NCBI GenBank assembly: GCA_022702705.1
Contig: CM040424.1
Location: forward strand, 137,007,665 to 137,071,664
Length of the DNA stretch: 64,000 nt
DNA from: Papilionanthe hookeriana x Papilionanthe teres
Taxonomy: Eukaryota > Streptophyta > Magnoliopsida > Asparagales > Orchidaceae
Reading direction: 5' to 3'
In this document: positions 12,700 to 23,461 of the stretch, piece after piece
How positions within the stretch are numbered: position 1 is the stretch's first letter
How the letters are laid out: each line of letters begins with the position of its first letter
Notes under the pieces: generated by a model
Database searches by the model: none
What the model was told of the DNA's origin: nothing
What the model saw: only the letters and a program-made list of their open reading frames with translations
Position numbers and translations under genes: made by a program

Positions 12700-12855
12700 T
12701 TGGATTTCAGATTTGCGAGATTGAATTTGAATTCGATTGAAATTTGATTTGAAATTTGGAAAGATTGAATTTGAAATTTGATTTAAAATTTGATTTGGAA
12801 TCTGGAAAGATTGAATTTGAAATCTGATTTAAAATTTGATTTGAAGTTTGTGTTC
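12700..12855. repeat. Short degenerate tandem repeat rich in GAATTTGAAATTTGAT
   Basis: Two to three imperfect units of roughly 50 bp, each containing GGAAAGATTGAATTTGAAAT, in the 3' UTR between the AlkB gene and the satellite array. The neighbouring 12541-12700 and 12856-13320 are non-coding in the sense direction and match nothing I recognise. Confidence 0.6.
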
Positions 12856-13320
12856 ATTTTGTTTGTCCTTTAACGATTCAAATTTTATTTTATCGTGAAT
12901 TTGGAATTTATCATTTTTAGATTTTTACGGAAAGTTTTTTTTTTATTCTTTTTTTTTATTTCTTTTGTGTTCTTTGTTCGAAGTTCATTTAACTTTAATG
13001 GCGTTTCCTAGTCAATTTGCACAAAAGAGGTGAAGGCCAAAAATGTGACATGGTCACTTTCATTCCAATCATGTCGAAGATACATCATATAACTCGATCT
13101 GGAATACATCTCATACAATCCATGTAGACTTAAAACGGACTATGTATTATCTTTGTCGATCCATCCAAAAAGGTATCTGTCAAAAATCCATGTCTGAATA
13201 GTGGGGTACATGGTCAATAACATCACCTTCCAAGCCATCCTTGGCAAGGATGCCGTATGGATGTACGTTGGAGGTGTAATATTTTCCATGCAACTCACAG
13301 CTCGTAAGGCCGGAGGCTCT

Positions 13321-14166
13321 CTAGCTCCGGTCCGGTCGGAAGTGGTAAGGTGTCTTCCCGTCGTCCATCCTTCCGAAAGTAACCGAGATCCGCTTCACCG
13401 GTACTCCCGGTATGCAATGTTTAGCGACATCTGCTCCGTTGCCCTTCAATATCATGACGGAACCTACCTGTAATGGTATCTTCACTGGCCCTCGGAACTC
13501 ACCTGGGCCTGCTATCCGGAGATTAGATCCGAACATGATATTACACTAATTCAGAAATGAAACCGTGCAAAAAGGTCTGACAAAGTCGTGGTGATCTATG
13601 TGCAGCGGTATGCAGTCACCCTGCTTGTAAATATTAATAATGCAGTTGTTGGGTATGCAATCTGCTGGAAGTACCCTCCATGTTATCAATCTTTTTACCA
13701 TTCTCTTGATGACTAATGACATTGGATCCACTTGGCCATGACGGAGTATCCCTGGTGGGTTCCCCTTCCCGTCTTCTCGCGAAGTTGTAGCGACATCCGC
13801 ATTGTATTGTAATTCTTCCTTTCCCCGGCATCCATCTCCGGGCTTCGAGTAGGTGTTTTCTCTTAGGCGGCCCGCTCGGCCCATTCTTTTCAAATCCCGG
13901 ATGCGATCCACGATTTGTTGTTGTTCGTATTGTGAGAACATGTCTGTATGTAGCTCGAGGCCTTCTAGTATATTGATCCTTCCGCCTCCGATTCTTTCGA
14001 AGTATTCAAAAGTTTTCTTTTCGACATTCCGCATTCTTTCCAGCTCGTATTCCGGAATAATCTCGCAAATGGCGGGGCCCGGTGACTTATTGTGGGATAT
14101 ACGGCTCAATCCCTTCACGTTCTCCCGCATACCTCGGCTCCTCGGGGATGATGTCCGTCGGGACAT
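13321..14166 (-). pseudogene. AlkB-type 2-oxoglutarate/Fe(II) dioxygenase domain, ALKBH9/10-like, inside the retrotransposon
   Basis: The protein closely resembles plant ALKBH9/ALKBH10, the RNA N6-methyladenosine demethylases. Over 281 codons (14166 down to 13321) I see NIYKQGDCIPLHIDHHDF with the iron ligands His189 and Asp191, then RPFCTVSF, FGSNL, PGEF, GNGADVAKHCIP with iron ligand His250, and KRISVTF with Arg259, a 2-oxoglutarate contact. The second Arg of the usual RxxxxxR motif is Gly265 here, with Arg at 266. Two faults are visible. One in-frame TAG lies at codon 207 (13546-13548). A stretch at about 13762-13838 reads as AlkB (RRWMPGKGR, GCRYNFA) only in another frame, as if two small indels cancel. 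The gene lies downstream of integrase, in sense with gag-pol, before the 3' UTR. Inferred role: demethylating element RNA. A captured host gene is the likely origin. Confidence 0.9.
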
Positions 14167-14271
14167 CCCCGGGGTCGCTTCGCAACAAGGTCATGCATTA
14201 CCGGTGGTTCTATCCGGTAGCGTGGTAGCCTTCTTTCTTCCGATCTTCGTGAGATTTCCCCGGTCCCTTCG

Positions 14272-14787
14272 TTATCCTAGGAGCCGGCCTCCTTTCTTCC
14301 AAGCACTCGGTGAACCGGCGTCCTCGAGGTATATGTACCGGCATGAAGAACTCGCCTCGTCGCGCCGGTCCGCCGCTAGTTTGGTTAACATCTTGCGGAT
14401 ACGGCGATTTTTATTTCTTCGTTGCGTTGCTGTGAGAGTAGCTCTTCGAACTTCCTGAGTTTCTGTGGGCGCGGCGCTGACAAGCCTGCCCTCTGCTGTA
14501 ACGACTACAGACTTGATTTTCTTGTCTTCTTCGGTGCTTATTTTCCTTTTCTTGTTGCTGGATTGGTGGCTTGGGCCACCCACTTTCATTACTGTATGAC
14601 TGGGCAGTTCCTCTCGGTCAACCGGGACCCAGTCACTTTCTTCATATTGCAGGCCCGCTGGTGCGAAGTCCGAGTCAATCTCGATTATTGCTCCATCTTT
14701 CACCCTCTTTTCGTCGAGTGCAAGGCTTACGCCATTTCTAAAGTTCAGGACCAACCGCCCGTTCGACATTTCCCTGCGAAAAGACAA
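14272..14787 (-). pseudogene. N-terminal module of the AlkB gene, paralogous to the ORF1 N-terminus
   Basis: An open frame of 171 codons just upstream (in sense) of the AlkB domain. Residues 7-40 contain LVLNFRNG and IIEIDSD; residues 76-93 are basic, with KKRK resembling a nuclear localisation signal; VVVTAEGRLVSAAPT and LTATQRRNKNRRI follow. ORF1 at the other end of the coding region carries LIFSFTNG, VLATPTGLVVSAPT and LTRTQRRNRSRKI in the same order, so the two are related. The frame breaks at 14272, about 100 bases before the AlkB frame opens. A single original protein (module plus AlkB) broken by small indels is likely but not certain. I recognise no named domain in the module. The gap to integrase (14788-15019) includes poly-T/A-rich spacer sequence and no gene. 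Confidence 0.7.
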
Positions 14788-15019
14788 GGAAAAGGATCAG
14801 GGGTTGTACTAAGAACAAGAACATTAAGAAAATGTTTATTAAAGACAGTTTTTTTTAATTACTTTTTTTTATATTTTTAAATTCAACAGGAATGAAGTGG
14901 GAAAAGATCGGAAAAAGATTTTGATATGGAAGAGAAAACAAGGAAAACCTTATTATCATGATTTTATTTATTTTAGCACATTTTTTATTATTTTTGGGTT
15001 CGGACCCGATCATAAGTAA

Positions 15020-15600
15020 CTACTTCGCCCGTGCTTCTAGGGATGAAGAATTCATTCCTTCGAAACATCGAGTAGCGTAATAATTTTTCAAGTATCGTCC
15101 GTTGATCGGAAGCATATGTCGTTCTCCTTGGCAGTTCACTAGGTGGTAGGAGCATCCTGAGTAGACTGCCTCAACCACAAACGGCCCTTTCCAAGTGGGT
15201 TCAAATTTTCCTCCTATCTTGCGGTGTGCAAGAATAGGTCTTTTGAGAATGAGAACTAAGTCACCAACTTTGAAGGTTCTTGGGCGGACGAGTTTGTCAT
15301 GGGCTTGAACCATCTTAGCTTGGTATAATTCTAAATTCTGCTGCGCTGCGAGTCTTTTCCCTTCCAGGCTTTCCAATTCTTCTAGTCGTAACTTGGCATT
15401 CACTTCTGTCGTGATTTTGTTTGCAACTGCAATTCTGAGTGAAGGAAGCTGAACTTCTAAGGGCAACACTGCCTCGGACCCATATACCAAAGCGTAAGGT
15501 GTAGCTTGAGTAGGAGTTCTGAAGGTTGTTCGGTAGGCCCATAAGGCTTCTAATAATCTCTCGTGCCAATTTCTCTTATTATCGTCCAAAGTTTTCTTTA
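15020..15600 (-). pseudogene. pol: Integrase C-terminal part of the giant element
   Basis: An open frame of 189 codons contains NWHERLLEALWAYRTTFRTP and YALVYGSEAVLPLE, the conserved Ty3/gypsy stretch after the catalytic Glu. It ends with KVGDLVLILKRP, GGKFEPTWKGPFVV and a final YLKNYY motif typical of Tat-lineage integrase C-termini. The catalytic-Glu motif itself (ANGSVEAFNKTL) is just upstream at about 15630, in another frame. This is the natural end of pol. Confidence 0.92.
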
Positions 15601-16550
15601 AGATTTGAACGAGAGTTTTATTAAAAGCCTCGACCGAGCCGTTTGCTCTTGGATAGTAAATTGTTGAATATCGCCGGCCGATTCCGTGTCTCCCGACAAA
15701 ATTGTTGATTTGTGTGCTTCGAATGCCGACCCATTATCCGAGATGATCTCGCGCGGCACTCCGAACCGGTAGACAACTTGGTTCTTGAAAAACCGAAGCA
15801 CGTGGTGTGCTTTCACTTCTCTAAGTGAAACCGCCTCTCGCCCACTTCGAAAAGTAATCCGTAGCCGCAAGAATGAAGCGATGTCCTTTCGAAGATGGTG
15901 GTTCTATCGGACCCACTATATCTGTGCCCCAACATTCAAATGGCCACGACGCAATTGTCGGATGTAGCACATTTGGAGGTTGGTGTAGAACCACTCCGTG
16001 CACTTGGCATTGGTGACAACTCTTGGCGATTTTCATGCAGTCGGTCATCATCGAGGGCCAGTAGTACCCTAATCTTTTAATTTTCATTTTCATCTTTGGA
16101 CCCGACTGGTGAGCGCCACGGACTCCTGAATGCACCTCTTTAGCAATTTCCCGGGCCTCGGACCCGCTTAGGCACCTTAGCCACATTTGATCGAAAGACC
16201 TTCACGTATAACGTGTTGTTTATTAATGCGTAAGATAGAGTTCTTTTCTTGATCCGATGGGCTAACAACCTATCATCCGGTAGTTTTCCTGTTTGCGGTA
16301 GTCCATTAATGGTCGTCGCCAATCTTCTATATTTTCTCGTCACTCGTTGCAACTGATTTTTCTTCTTTTCTGATTTGTGTATTGTGTCTATGTCGAGCTG
16401 TGATAGGACCTGACGTCTGTGAACTGACACCTCCACTGATTCATCTTGCAAACAGGCAAATTCTTTTGCGAGGCGAGCTAACACATCTACTAAAGCATTT
16501 TCTATTCTGGGAATTTTGTAGATCGTCACATTCAGAATCTGTTCCAACAA
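15598..16550 (-). pseudogene. pol: Integrase zinc finger and catalytic core, with linker
   Basis: The frame at 16550-16140 covers the tail of the second RNase H (LVDVLARLAKEFA) and the linker to integrase. The frame at 16186-15821 has the HHCC zinc finger (His19, His26, Cys57, Cys60; KSCHQC), GYYWPSMM, the first core Asp in WGTDIVGPI (residue 89) and AATDYFSKWA. A frameshift after SKWA moves the core to the 15870-15598 frame, which holds the second Asp in IISDNGSAF (residue 45). Another frameshift follows before the Glu motif. All three catalytic residues are present but in different frames, so this copy is inactive. Confidence 0.92.
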
Positions 16551-17162
16551 CTGTATGGCATATTGGAAGTATTGCTCGAGTCTTGGCTTTAAAATTCTGT
16601 ACTGTCTGGCGATCTATTGAATTATTAACTACGAATCCCCATAGATGTTGATGTTTGTTATCCCCATTTGAATAGTTAATTCTAGTCCTGTTATGAGGGC
16701 TTCGTATTCTGCTTCGTTGTTTGTACATGGCTCTGTCAAGTGGTAGGAGTATCTTAACATCCCCCGCTCCAGTGTTATAAAGATTAGTCCGATCCCTGCC
16801 TTACCGGGCACTATCACTTGCGATTTTTCATCTTTGTGTGCTGAAGATGCTCCATCAAAATATAATTCCCAACGTCGATCATCAGGGTCTTCTAGATTCA
16901 TTATTTGTTCATCTAGCAGATCGTCATTGAGAGGAGATTCTGCCGGCAAAGGGTGTGCTGCAAGGAAGTCTTCTAGGACTTGTCCCTTTACGGCACGAAG
17001 AGGCATGAAAGTTATATCGAATTGCAATAATATCATTGACCATCTGGCAAGTCTGCCGGAAAGCGTTGGACGAGTCATCAAGTATTGCAATGGATTAAAT
17101 TTCGAGATCAGGTTGACCTTATGAGAAAGCATGTAGTGCCTGAGCTTTTGAGCGGCGAACAA
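16551..17162 (-). pseudogene. pol: Second, archaeal-type RNase H of Tat/Ogre pol
   Basis: The frame at 17162-16629 starts in the end of the first RNase H and connection region (GRLARWSMILLQFDI, VKGQVLEDFLA). It continues with WELYFDGASS (Asp103), TNNEAEYEALITGLE (Glu150) and INIYGDS (Asp176), the D-E-D active site of the extra RNase H. This second RNase H between the first one and integrase is a hallmark of the Tat clade (Tat, Ogre, Retand) and is the main reason for the lineage call. Confidence 0.92.
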
Positions 17163-18706
17163 TGCTTTTCATTTGCGGGATACCTTATTTCTGTCAGAAG
17201 TAAACGACGGCTTAGGTAGTAAAGAGCATTTTCTTTACCCTCATCATTGACCTGGGCTAACAGGGCTCCGAGAGAGTCGTCTAAAGCCGTGGTATAAAGT
17301 ATCAGCGGTCTACCTGAGACTGGGGCTACTAAAACAGGAGGTGTCATTAAATATTGTTTAATATCCTCGAAGGATTTCTGGCATTTCTCTTCCCAAATAA
17401 ATTTGGCGTCCTTTTTAACTAATGCTGAGAAAGGCTGACACCTACCTGACAAGTTTGAGATAAAGCGTCGAAGATATGCCAACTTCCCTTGAAAAGATCG
17501 TAGATGCTTTAAGGTTTTGGGAGGCGACATTTCTAAGATAGCTTTAATCTTTTCCGGGTCGATTTCAATTCCATGATGTCGGACAACGAATCCTAAGAAT
17601 TTCCCGGAGGTGACGCCGAAGGCGCATTTTAAGGGATTCATCTTAAGGTTAAATTGTCTTAATCGTTCGAAAACAATTCTCAAATCATACGAGTGGTTGT
17701 CCTTTACTTTGCTTTTGATGACCACATCGTCCACGTAGCATTCGACTTGATTGTGAATGAGATCATCAAAAATTCTTGTCATTGCTCTCTGGCAGGTTGC
17801 TCCTGCGTTCTTTAGTCCGAATGTCATCACTGTGTAGCAATATACTCCGATCGGCGTTCTGAATGCTGTAAGTTTTTCATCTTCTGGAGCCATTTTTATC
17901 CGTTGTATCCCGAAGATCCATCCATGAATGAGAATATTTCATGTGTCGAAGCAATGTCGATCATTAGTTCTCGGGATCGGTAGAGGGAATTCATCCTTTG
18001 GACATGCCTTGTTTAAATCTCCGAAGTCCACACATATTCGATCCGACCATTCTTCTTCTTAATCGGTACCACATTGGCTAACTCAAGTCGGGTATTGTTC
18101 TTCACGGACAAATTTGGCGTCTATTAGCTTTTTAACTTCAGCTATGACTTGTTGTTCAATTTCTAGACGCATTCTTCTGGGACCTTGTCTGACTGGTACA
18201 GAAGTAGGATCCACTCCTAGCTTATGGACTGCGACCTCTGGAGCTAAACCTGGAATCTCATCGTAGTTCCAAGCAAAACAGTCTTTAAATTCCATTAATA
18301 ACTTGATTATTTCTTCGGAGTCTTCTTTATTGAGTAAGGAGCTAACAAAGGTAGGTCTAGGCTCTTTGCTAGTACCTAGGTTAACTTCCGTTAACTCATC
18401 TATTGTAGATTTGATCTCTTCTTCGAATTCTGGTGGAGCATCTCCAATTTGTAAATCTTCAAATTCTTCTGTAGTTTCCATGCAGTTTTCATTGGACTCG
18501 CAAGTGACAACCAAGTAAAATTCAGTATCATCAACTGATCCTACTGTGCCGAATCTGAGACCATGTTTTGAATTGGGTAGACGACCGGAGTTATTCCATA
18601 ATTTTTCAAAATTTTGTGATTGACCTTTTGTCCATTGTCGAGGTAAGAAACCACGCTGAATTAAATTTTGGACACAGGGAGAGTACCACTCAAAAGGTAA
18701 TTCCAT
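17108..18706 (-). pseudogene. pol: Reverse transcriptase and first RNase H
   Basis: The 18706-18083 frame contains the entry to the reverse transcriptase: LLMEFKDCFAWNYDEIPGL, VRQGPRRM and KLIDAKFVREEQYPT. Between 18083 and 17893 several small indels break the frame, though ANVVP, CVDFGDLNKACPKDEFPLP and IKMAPED can still be followed. The 17893-17108 frame holds FRTPIGVYCYTVMTFGLKNA, the catalytic YVDD (residues 53-56), GKFLGFVV and then the RNase H segment (LILYTTALDDSLGALLAQ). The finger, palm and RNase H parts are all present, but the gene is not continuous. Confidence 0.93.
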
Positions 18707-19324
18707 TTATTCTGATGAAGTGACATCTTCAAATTGTACATTATTTTCCGTTTTGGAGGAAGAAGCACCATGGTAGAATTTGATGGGCTTTGCACCGCCG
18801 CTATGTACCTCTTTGACCACCATACCCTCGATCTTATTAGAATGGATCGGGGTCAGGGTCATGGTATGTACATAGTGATTAATCTTCTCGTACATTGATT
18901 TATATTCTTCATTCTTTTCATCTTCGAGAGAGATCTTGAATTGCGGCTTCTTCCGACTTATTGTCGCTGCTTCTTGCTTGATCTCTTTTTCTTCTTCAGA
19001 ACTATCTTCCCAATCAACATTGATGGTTGGTTTCTTCTGTCCAGCTGTCCTAACGTCTCTGCCACAACCTCGTCCCCGGCCTCGACCTCGGATGCGAGTT
19101 GTGGAGAAACCTTCACCATCTCGCCGTAAGAGAGTGGTGAGTGACTGTTGGACTAGAACTTCAGGTTCTTCGTTGTCCCGAACTTTCTTCGCTTCATTGG
19201 TTATGGTATCTCTGGAGAAGATTGTTTTCTTCGGAGGTGCATAATAAGCTGCATCTTCATGGATTCCAATTTCGTGTACGGAGAATGGTTGTAAGTCACC
19301 TTTGATGCACTCGTTCCCCTCCAT
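18707..19324 (-). pseudogene. pol: Linker between protease and reverse transcriptase
   Basis: An open frame of 205 codons. After residues in the style of the protease end (GDLQPFSVHE), it has an RG-rich patch (RGRGRGRGCGRD) and an acidic/basic low-complexity middle, and runs into the reverse transcriptase frame without an obvious domain. In pea Ogre an intron sits between protease and reverse transcriptase. I cannot tell whether this region is spliced or translated; its openness favours translation. Confidence 0.6.
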
Positions 19325-20553
19325 CGTAGTATTTGATGCAATCGATGTAAAGATGATGGTACCATCCCGTTTTCATGTATCCATGGTCGGCCCGATAGAG
19401 TGTTGAACGACGTTTCGAATCAATTATGTGAAATTTTGCGGTTGTCTTTGCTAAGTCACCGGTCTTCATTAGTAGTGTTATTGATCCGAGGGCTCTTTCT
19501 CCTTTCACGGTTGAATCCTCTTAATAACATTTTGTCGGCTTCGAGCTCGCGAGCATCAATTTCCAAGTATGCTAGTGTTCGAAGACTCATTATATTGATT
19601 GATGCTCCCGGATCCACCAATACTGCGGAGAGTGTAAACTTCCCGATTGTAATCGAAATGTACAACGATCGGTTGTGGTCCGTCGTCCCAAGTAGTAGGT
19701 CATTGTCCGTGAAGGTAACACCTCGCTGTTCCTTTAACGAGCAAACCTCATCTAAGGAATCTCCAGCCATTTGAGCTAAGTAAATTTCTGGATCAAGTGA
19801 GGCCTTGATCAGAGCTTCTCTCATCTCCTTTGATAAGATGAGAGCGTCGTAGATGCTCAGTTTGGCCGGTAGTTTCCTAAGATGGGCTAGCACGTTGTAG
19901 TCCACTTTATTTTCATGTGCCTCGGCTTCTTCCCGAATGGGTATTTCTTCTGCCGGGGTTGGTTCTTCTTGAACAACCACCTGCTTTCCTTTGTCCTTTG
20001 GACCCATTCTCGGAGGTAGAACTCTTCCACTTCTTAAGCTAACTTCTGTAATTTCTTCTAACTCTAGTATTGAATTTGCTGATGTCTCCTTCTGAATCGG
20101 AATGACAGGTTCTTCTGGATTAGCTTCAGAGTTTGAAGTCTCTAACTCTATTGTGACTGGGGCTCCTCGAAACTCGCAAACAGATTCGTTGCTCGTTGAA
20201 CTCTCATAGCCTCCTTGATGGATGTCTTCTTCATCATTGTGATCGTCGAGATTGTGTATGATTTGAGAATTGTCATTTGTATCGAAATCGATGTCCGGAT
20301 TGTCGCTAGTTACGTAATCGTTAGAAACAGTCAAAACGTAGCCAACGCCATAACCCTTATCATTATAAGATCCCACCGGAGTGAGCGAGATAATCATACG
20401 AGTCGGAGGTTCGAGGGATTTCTCCCCCGAATCCGAAACAACTATCATAGGATAAGCAGCCCCTAGTCTAGCCTTAGGAACCTGGGTCTTCTCTTCTTCG
20501 TCGATTTTCTTCTTCTCTTCAATCGTCTCCTGTTGAGGTGGTTCTTCTATCAC
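19296..20553 (-). pseudogene. pol: Aspartic protease of the giant element
   Basis: The 20553-19456 frame (365 codons) has a long acidic N-terminal region, SLRSGRVLPP, then HLRKLPAKLSIYDALILSKE and the protease core, where the catalytic motif is VDPGASIN (Asp314). A frameshift at about residue 350 moves the remainder to the 19508-19296 frame (ALGSITL, then degraded equivalents of the GRPW and LHQCIKY motifs). The layout matches Tat-lineage proteases, which follow gag closely. Confidence 0.88.
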
Positions 20554-20586
20554 AAGTGATAGTGTCGGCTTAACAGGTTTCGAACT

Positions 20587-22093
20587 CTAAATTGACGCTC
20601 GCACCGAAGCGGTTTGGATGTGATCCAAAATCTTTTTTGAAGACCTCTTCCAAGTGGTATTCCATCCATCATCAGTTGTATAGGGATCTATCGGAATGAT
20701 GAGATCAGTCGAGACAACATTGACGGAACCTCCTTTCTGGGGTTCCTTCATGTACTCCTTCATGATTGTTATATTCCCTTTCCGAAGATTGTCGTTGAGC
20801 CAACTTTTGAAGGTAATACAATCTTCTATCTTGTGTCCAAGCATCCGGTGATAAGGGCAAAAGTTGGGATCACCTTTCTTGTTCACTTCTTCGGTCTCTT
20901 AGGCTCTGGCAGCTGGAAATCTGGAGTCTTCATCAGACTACGGAACATTTTTGGCACTGCCTCATTCTTGAATGGATATTCCCTGCTCAGAAGCTCCCTT
21001 AATGTACGTTGCGGACGAGGCGGTTGTTCATATTGTTGAGATGACTGATAGCTGGATCGGAGTTGCTGGTAATTCTGTTGAGGTTGCTGCGGCCGTTCGG
21101 AAGATATTTGTATCGGTTGTTTGCCTTTGTCGACTGCTGCAACGATCCCGGATTTCTTTTCAAAAGTCTTCACAGGCTTTTGCTTTTCTGTCTTGTCGGC
21201 GAAACTTAATTGCTTCGCCTCCTCTTGCAAGCTTCCGGCCTTGCTTAACAACTTCTCGAAAGTCTTAATAGTAAATCCCTTGAGGAGAAGTGCTATCGGG
21301 CCATGAAAGCTTTTAAGTAAGATGCCGACTGCATGCTGTTCTTGTAATTGTGGTTCACACTTCATGCTTAAGTTCCTCCATCAAAGTATGTAATCCACCA
21401 AAGTTTCATTCGGCTTCTGCTTCTCTACCACTAAATCACCTATAGTGATGTGGTGTCGAGCTCCGACAAATCGCTTGATGAAGAGGTTTTCTAGTTCGAG
21501 AATTTCTTCACCGAACCATTTGGTAATTCGCATACCAATCAAAGGCGATCCACCGACGAGTCGCCGACGAATTGTCGGAAGAGTAATGCATCGCTCTCGC
21601 CGGCATTGCAACAACTGGCACGAAAGTGTGCAACATGCTGTCGGGGGTTCCCGGTTCCATCAAAGGTCTTGAACAGAGGTGGTACGAAGCCTTTTAGGTA
21701 TTGGACAGCGTCAAATTCTTCAGGGTAAGGTCTACCCGTCCGAATGGATGTCTCGTTCTTTGATTGTGCTAAGGCATCTCGCACCTACTGTTCCACCAAG
21801 CTCTTGATATCCTTTTCTGGAATCATACTTTGTGTTGTATCTTTCTTTAACTGATCATCCCCGTTGACGAACGTAATCTCCTTTCCTCCGTCTACAATGT
21901 GAATGACGTCTGTGGGTGTCTCTCTTTGGGGTTGCACTTGACTTTGGAGAGTGGCTAGGGCTACAACCATCTCTTCCATCCTCTTTGCCATTTGGGCGAT
22001 CGTATCGTCTTTCTCTTGAAGCTGCCTCCTCATCACTTCCGGCTCCTCTCTTCGCTGCGGCCGGGAGCACCTTGTGAAGCTGACGAAGCTCAC
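20587..22093 (-). pseudogene. gag: Gag of the giant element
   Basis: In order: a predicted coiled-coil region (22093-21785, QLQEKDDTIAQMAKRMEEM); the Retrotrans_gag domain in two overlapping frames (21784-21539 with FDGTGNPRQHVAHF and LFRQFV; 21614-21381 with LENLFIKRFVGARHHI and KPNETLVDYI); a Q-rich, basic tail (21365-20883); and a zinc-knuckle-like motif in 20886-20587, CPYHRMLGHKIEDC (Cys10, His13, His18, Cys23). A stop or frameshift separates each part. The structural role in virus-like particle assembly is inferred from the family. Confidence 0.88.
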
Positions 22094-23461
22094 GTTTCGA
22101 CCATGTTGATTTCTGCATACTCATCGTCCATGAATTCCGACGAATCAATCTCATCTCCGAATTTCTCTTCTCTTTCTTTTGATAATCTTCGAATATCAGT
22201 CCTCAACTTTTCCATAGCATCCTCTAGCGGCCCTTTCTGTGCATCTTCGTAGTTGTCGTGGGATAGCTGTCGGGTTCCCTTCTCATGAGTCCCCTTTACT
22301 GCAGTAGCGCTTTCTTCGGATTCAAGTCTCCTGACGAGACTTTCCTTCTCGGGCAGTTGTTTCAATCTTAACTGTCTAATAGTGGGACGCCACACCATCC
22401 TTCTAGCAACAGAAGGTCTAGGACCGTATGGTCCGTCGACCAAATGCTGGAAGGTGGTATCCTCCCTAATCTGTAACCCTGAAACGATGACAGGCGGACT
22501 AGCCTTCATCCTTTTATTTTGCTTTTCTGTAACGATGGTGGGTTCTACTCATGGCACAAGACGAGATTTGACTGGCACCCGCCCTATCCTTCTCAAAATT
22601 TCCAATACTGGGCATTTCTCTTTCTTTGCTAGCTTCTCGATCACAGTCTGTTGTGGGGAAAATGGTGTGATCCTAGCCCTTTTCTTTCTGTTGTCGTTGT
22701 AGTATGTTGGTCGAGGTAATGTAGAAACAATCCTGCGGACATTTTCCTCGTCAGCTGCGGCGGAAAGGGGATGGAATCTACTTCCTTCCAAAAGGGTGTA
22801 TCTTCGGGCAATGGTATGTATTCGGATAGTGGTGTGTACTCGGGGATTTCTGGGATTTCCTCCGGAAAGCAACTTCGGCGGCTACGGCCTTCACGGCAAT
22901 CTTCCTACTTCTGTTCCTTCTTTGGGTCCGTGTTAGTGATGGAACTCTCGAGCTGGACCCGATTTCAAAAACAGAAGGTCTGACAGGAAGGTCTGTACCC
23001 TCCACGGTAACAGGTTCACCATAGTTCTGGATTTCCTTCCCCTTTAATCTGGCAGAAGCCGGGGTAGGTGCAGAGACAACTAGACCAGTAGGGGTAGCAA
23101 GAACGGTCCTTCGTGGACGGCGGTACTCCTCTCGGTTGGAATCTTTGCGGGGAGGAAACTCTTGAGTTGACCTAAGGTTGAACTCGATCAGCGGCTATTT
23201 AGCTTCAGATACTTTGTTTGTCAGCGCGAAAAGGGAAATGTCGGTGATCTTGACATTTGTGTTCTCGAATCCTTGTCCAAACCGGATGATCCCATTGTTG
23301 GGCAGTTCATCCTTGTAAACGACGAAGTCCGATCCATTGGTGAAGGAGAAAATCAGCTTTGGGGCTTCCATTTCTGTAGGGTAGATTCTGATTGTCAGTC
23401 CCAAGTTATGCTTCCTCTCATCAGGACGAAAAGAAAGGAATCGAAAAGAGTCCGAACACAT
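22090..23461 (-). pseudogene. ORF1 upstream of gag (Ogre-type extra ORF)
   Basis: The frame opens at 23461; a second Met at 23371 aligns better with the start of the paralogous module in the AlkB gene. It contains LIFSFTNG and IIRFGQGF, then (after breaks at 23195-23006) VLATPTGLVVSAPT and LTRTQRRNRSRKI. A proline/glutamate-rich part follows, then a region with RRMVWRPTIRQLRLKQLP and a charged coiled-coil-like stretch (LEDAMEKLRTDIRRLSKERE) ending at 22090, where gag begins. Ogre elements are known for an ORF of unknown function in this place. At least four frame breaks are visible. Confidence 0.72.

Noticed and set aside
13853..14458. 201-codon plus-strand frame opposite the AlkB gene
   Set aside because: It is the antisense shadow of the AlkB/module region, where the recognisable motifs are on the minus strand.
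13321..14787. An independent host ALKBH gene at this locus
   Set aside because: It lies in sense between integrase and the 3' UTR of the element, is joined to a module shared with ORF1, and shows no introns or flanking duplication. A later retrogene insertion cannot be wholly excluded without other copies.
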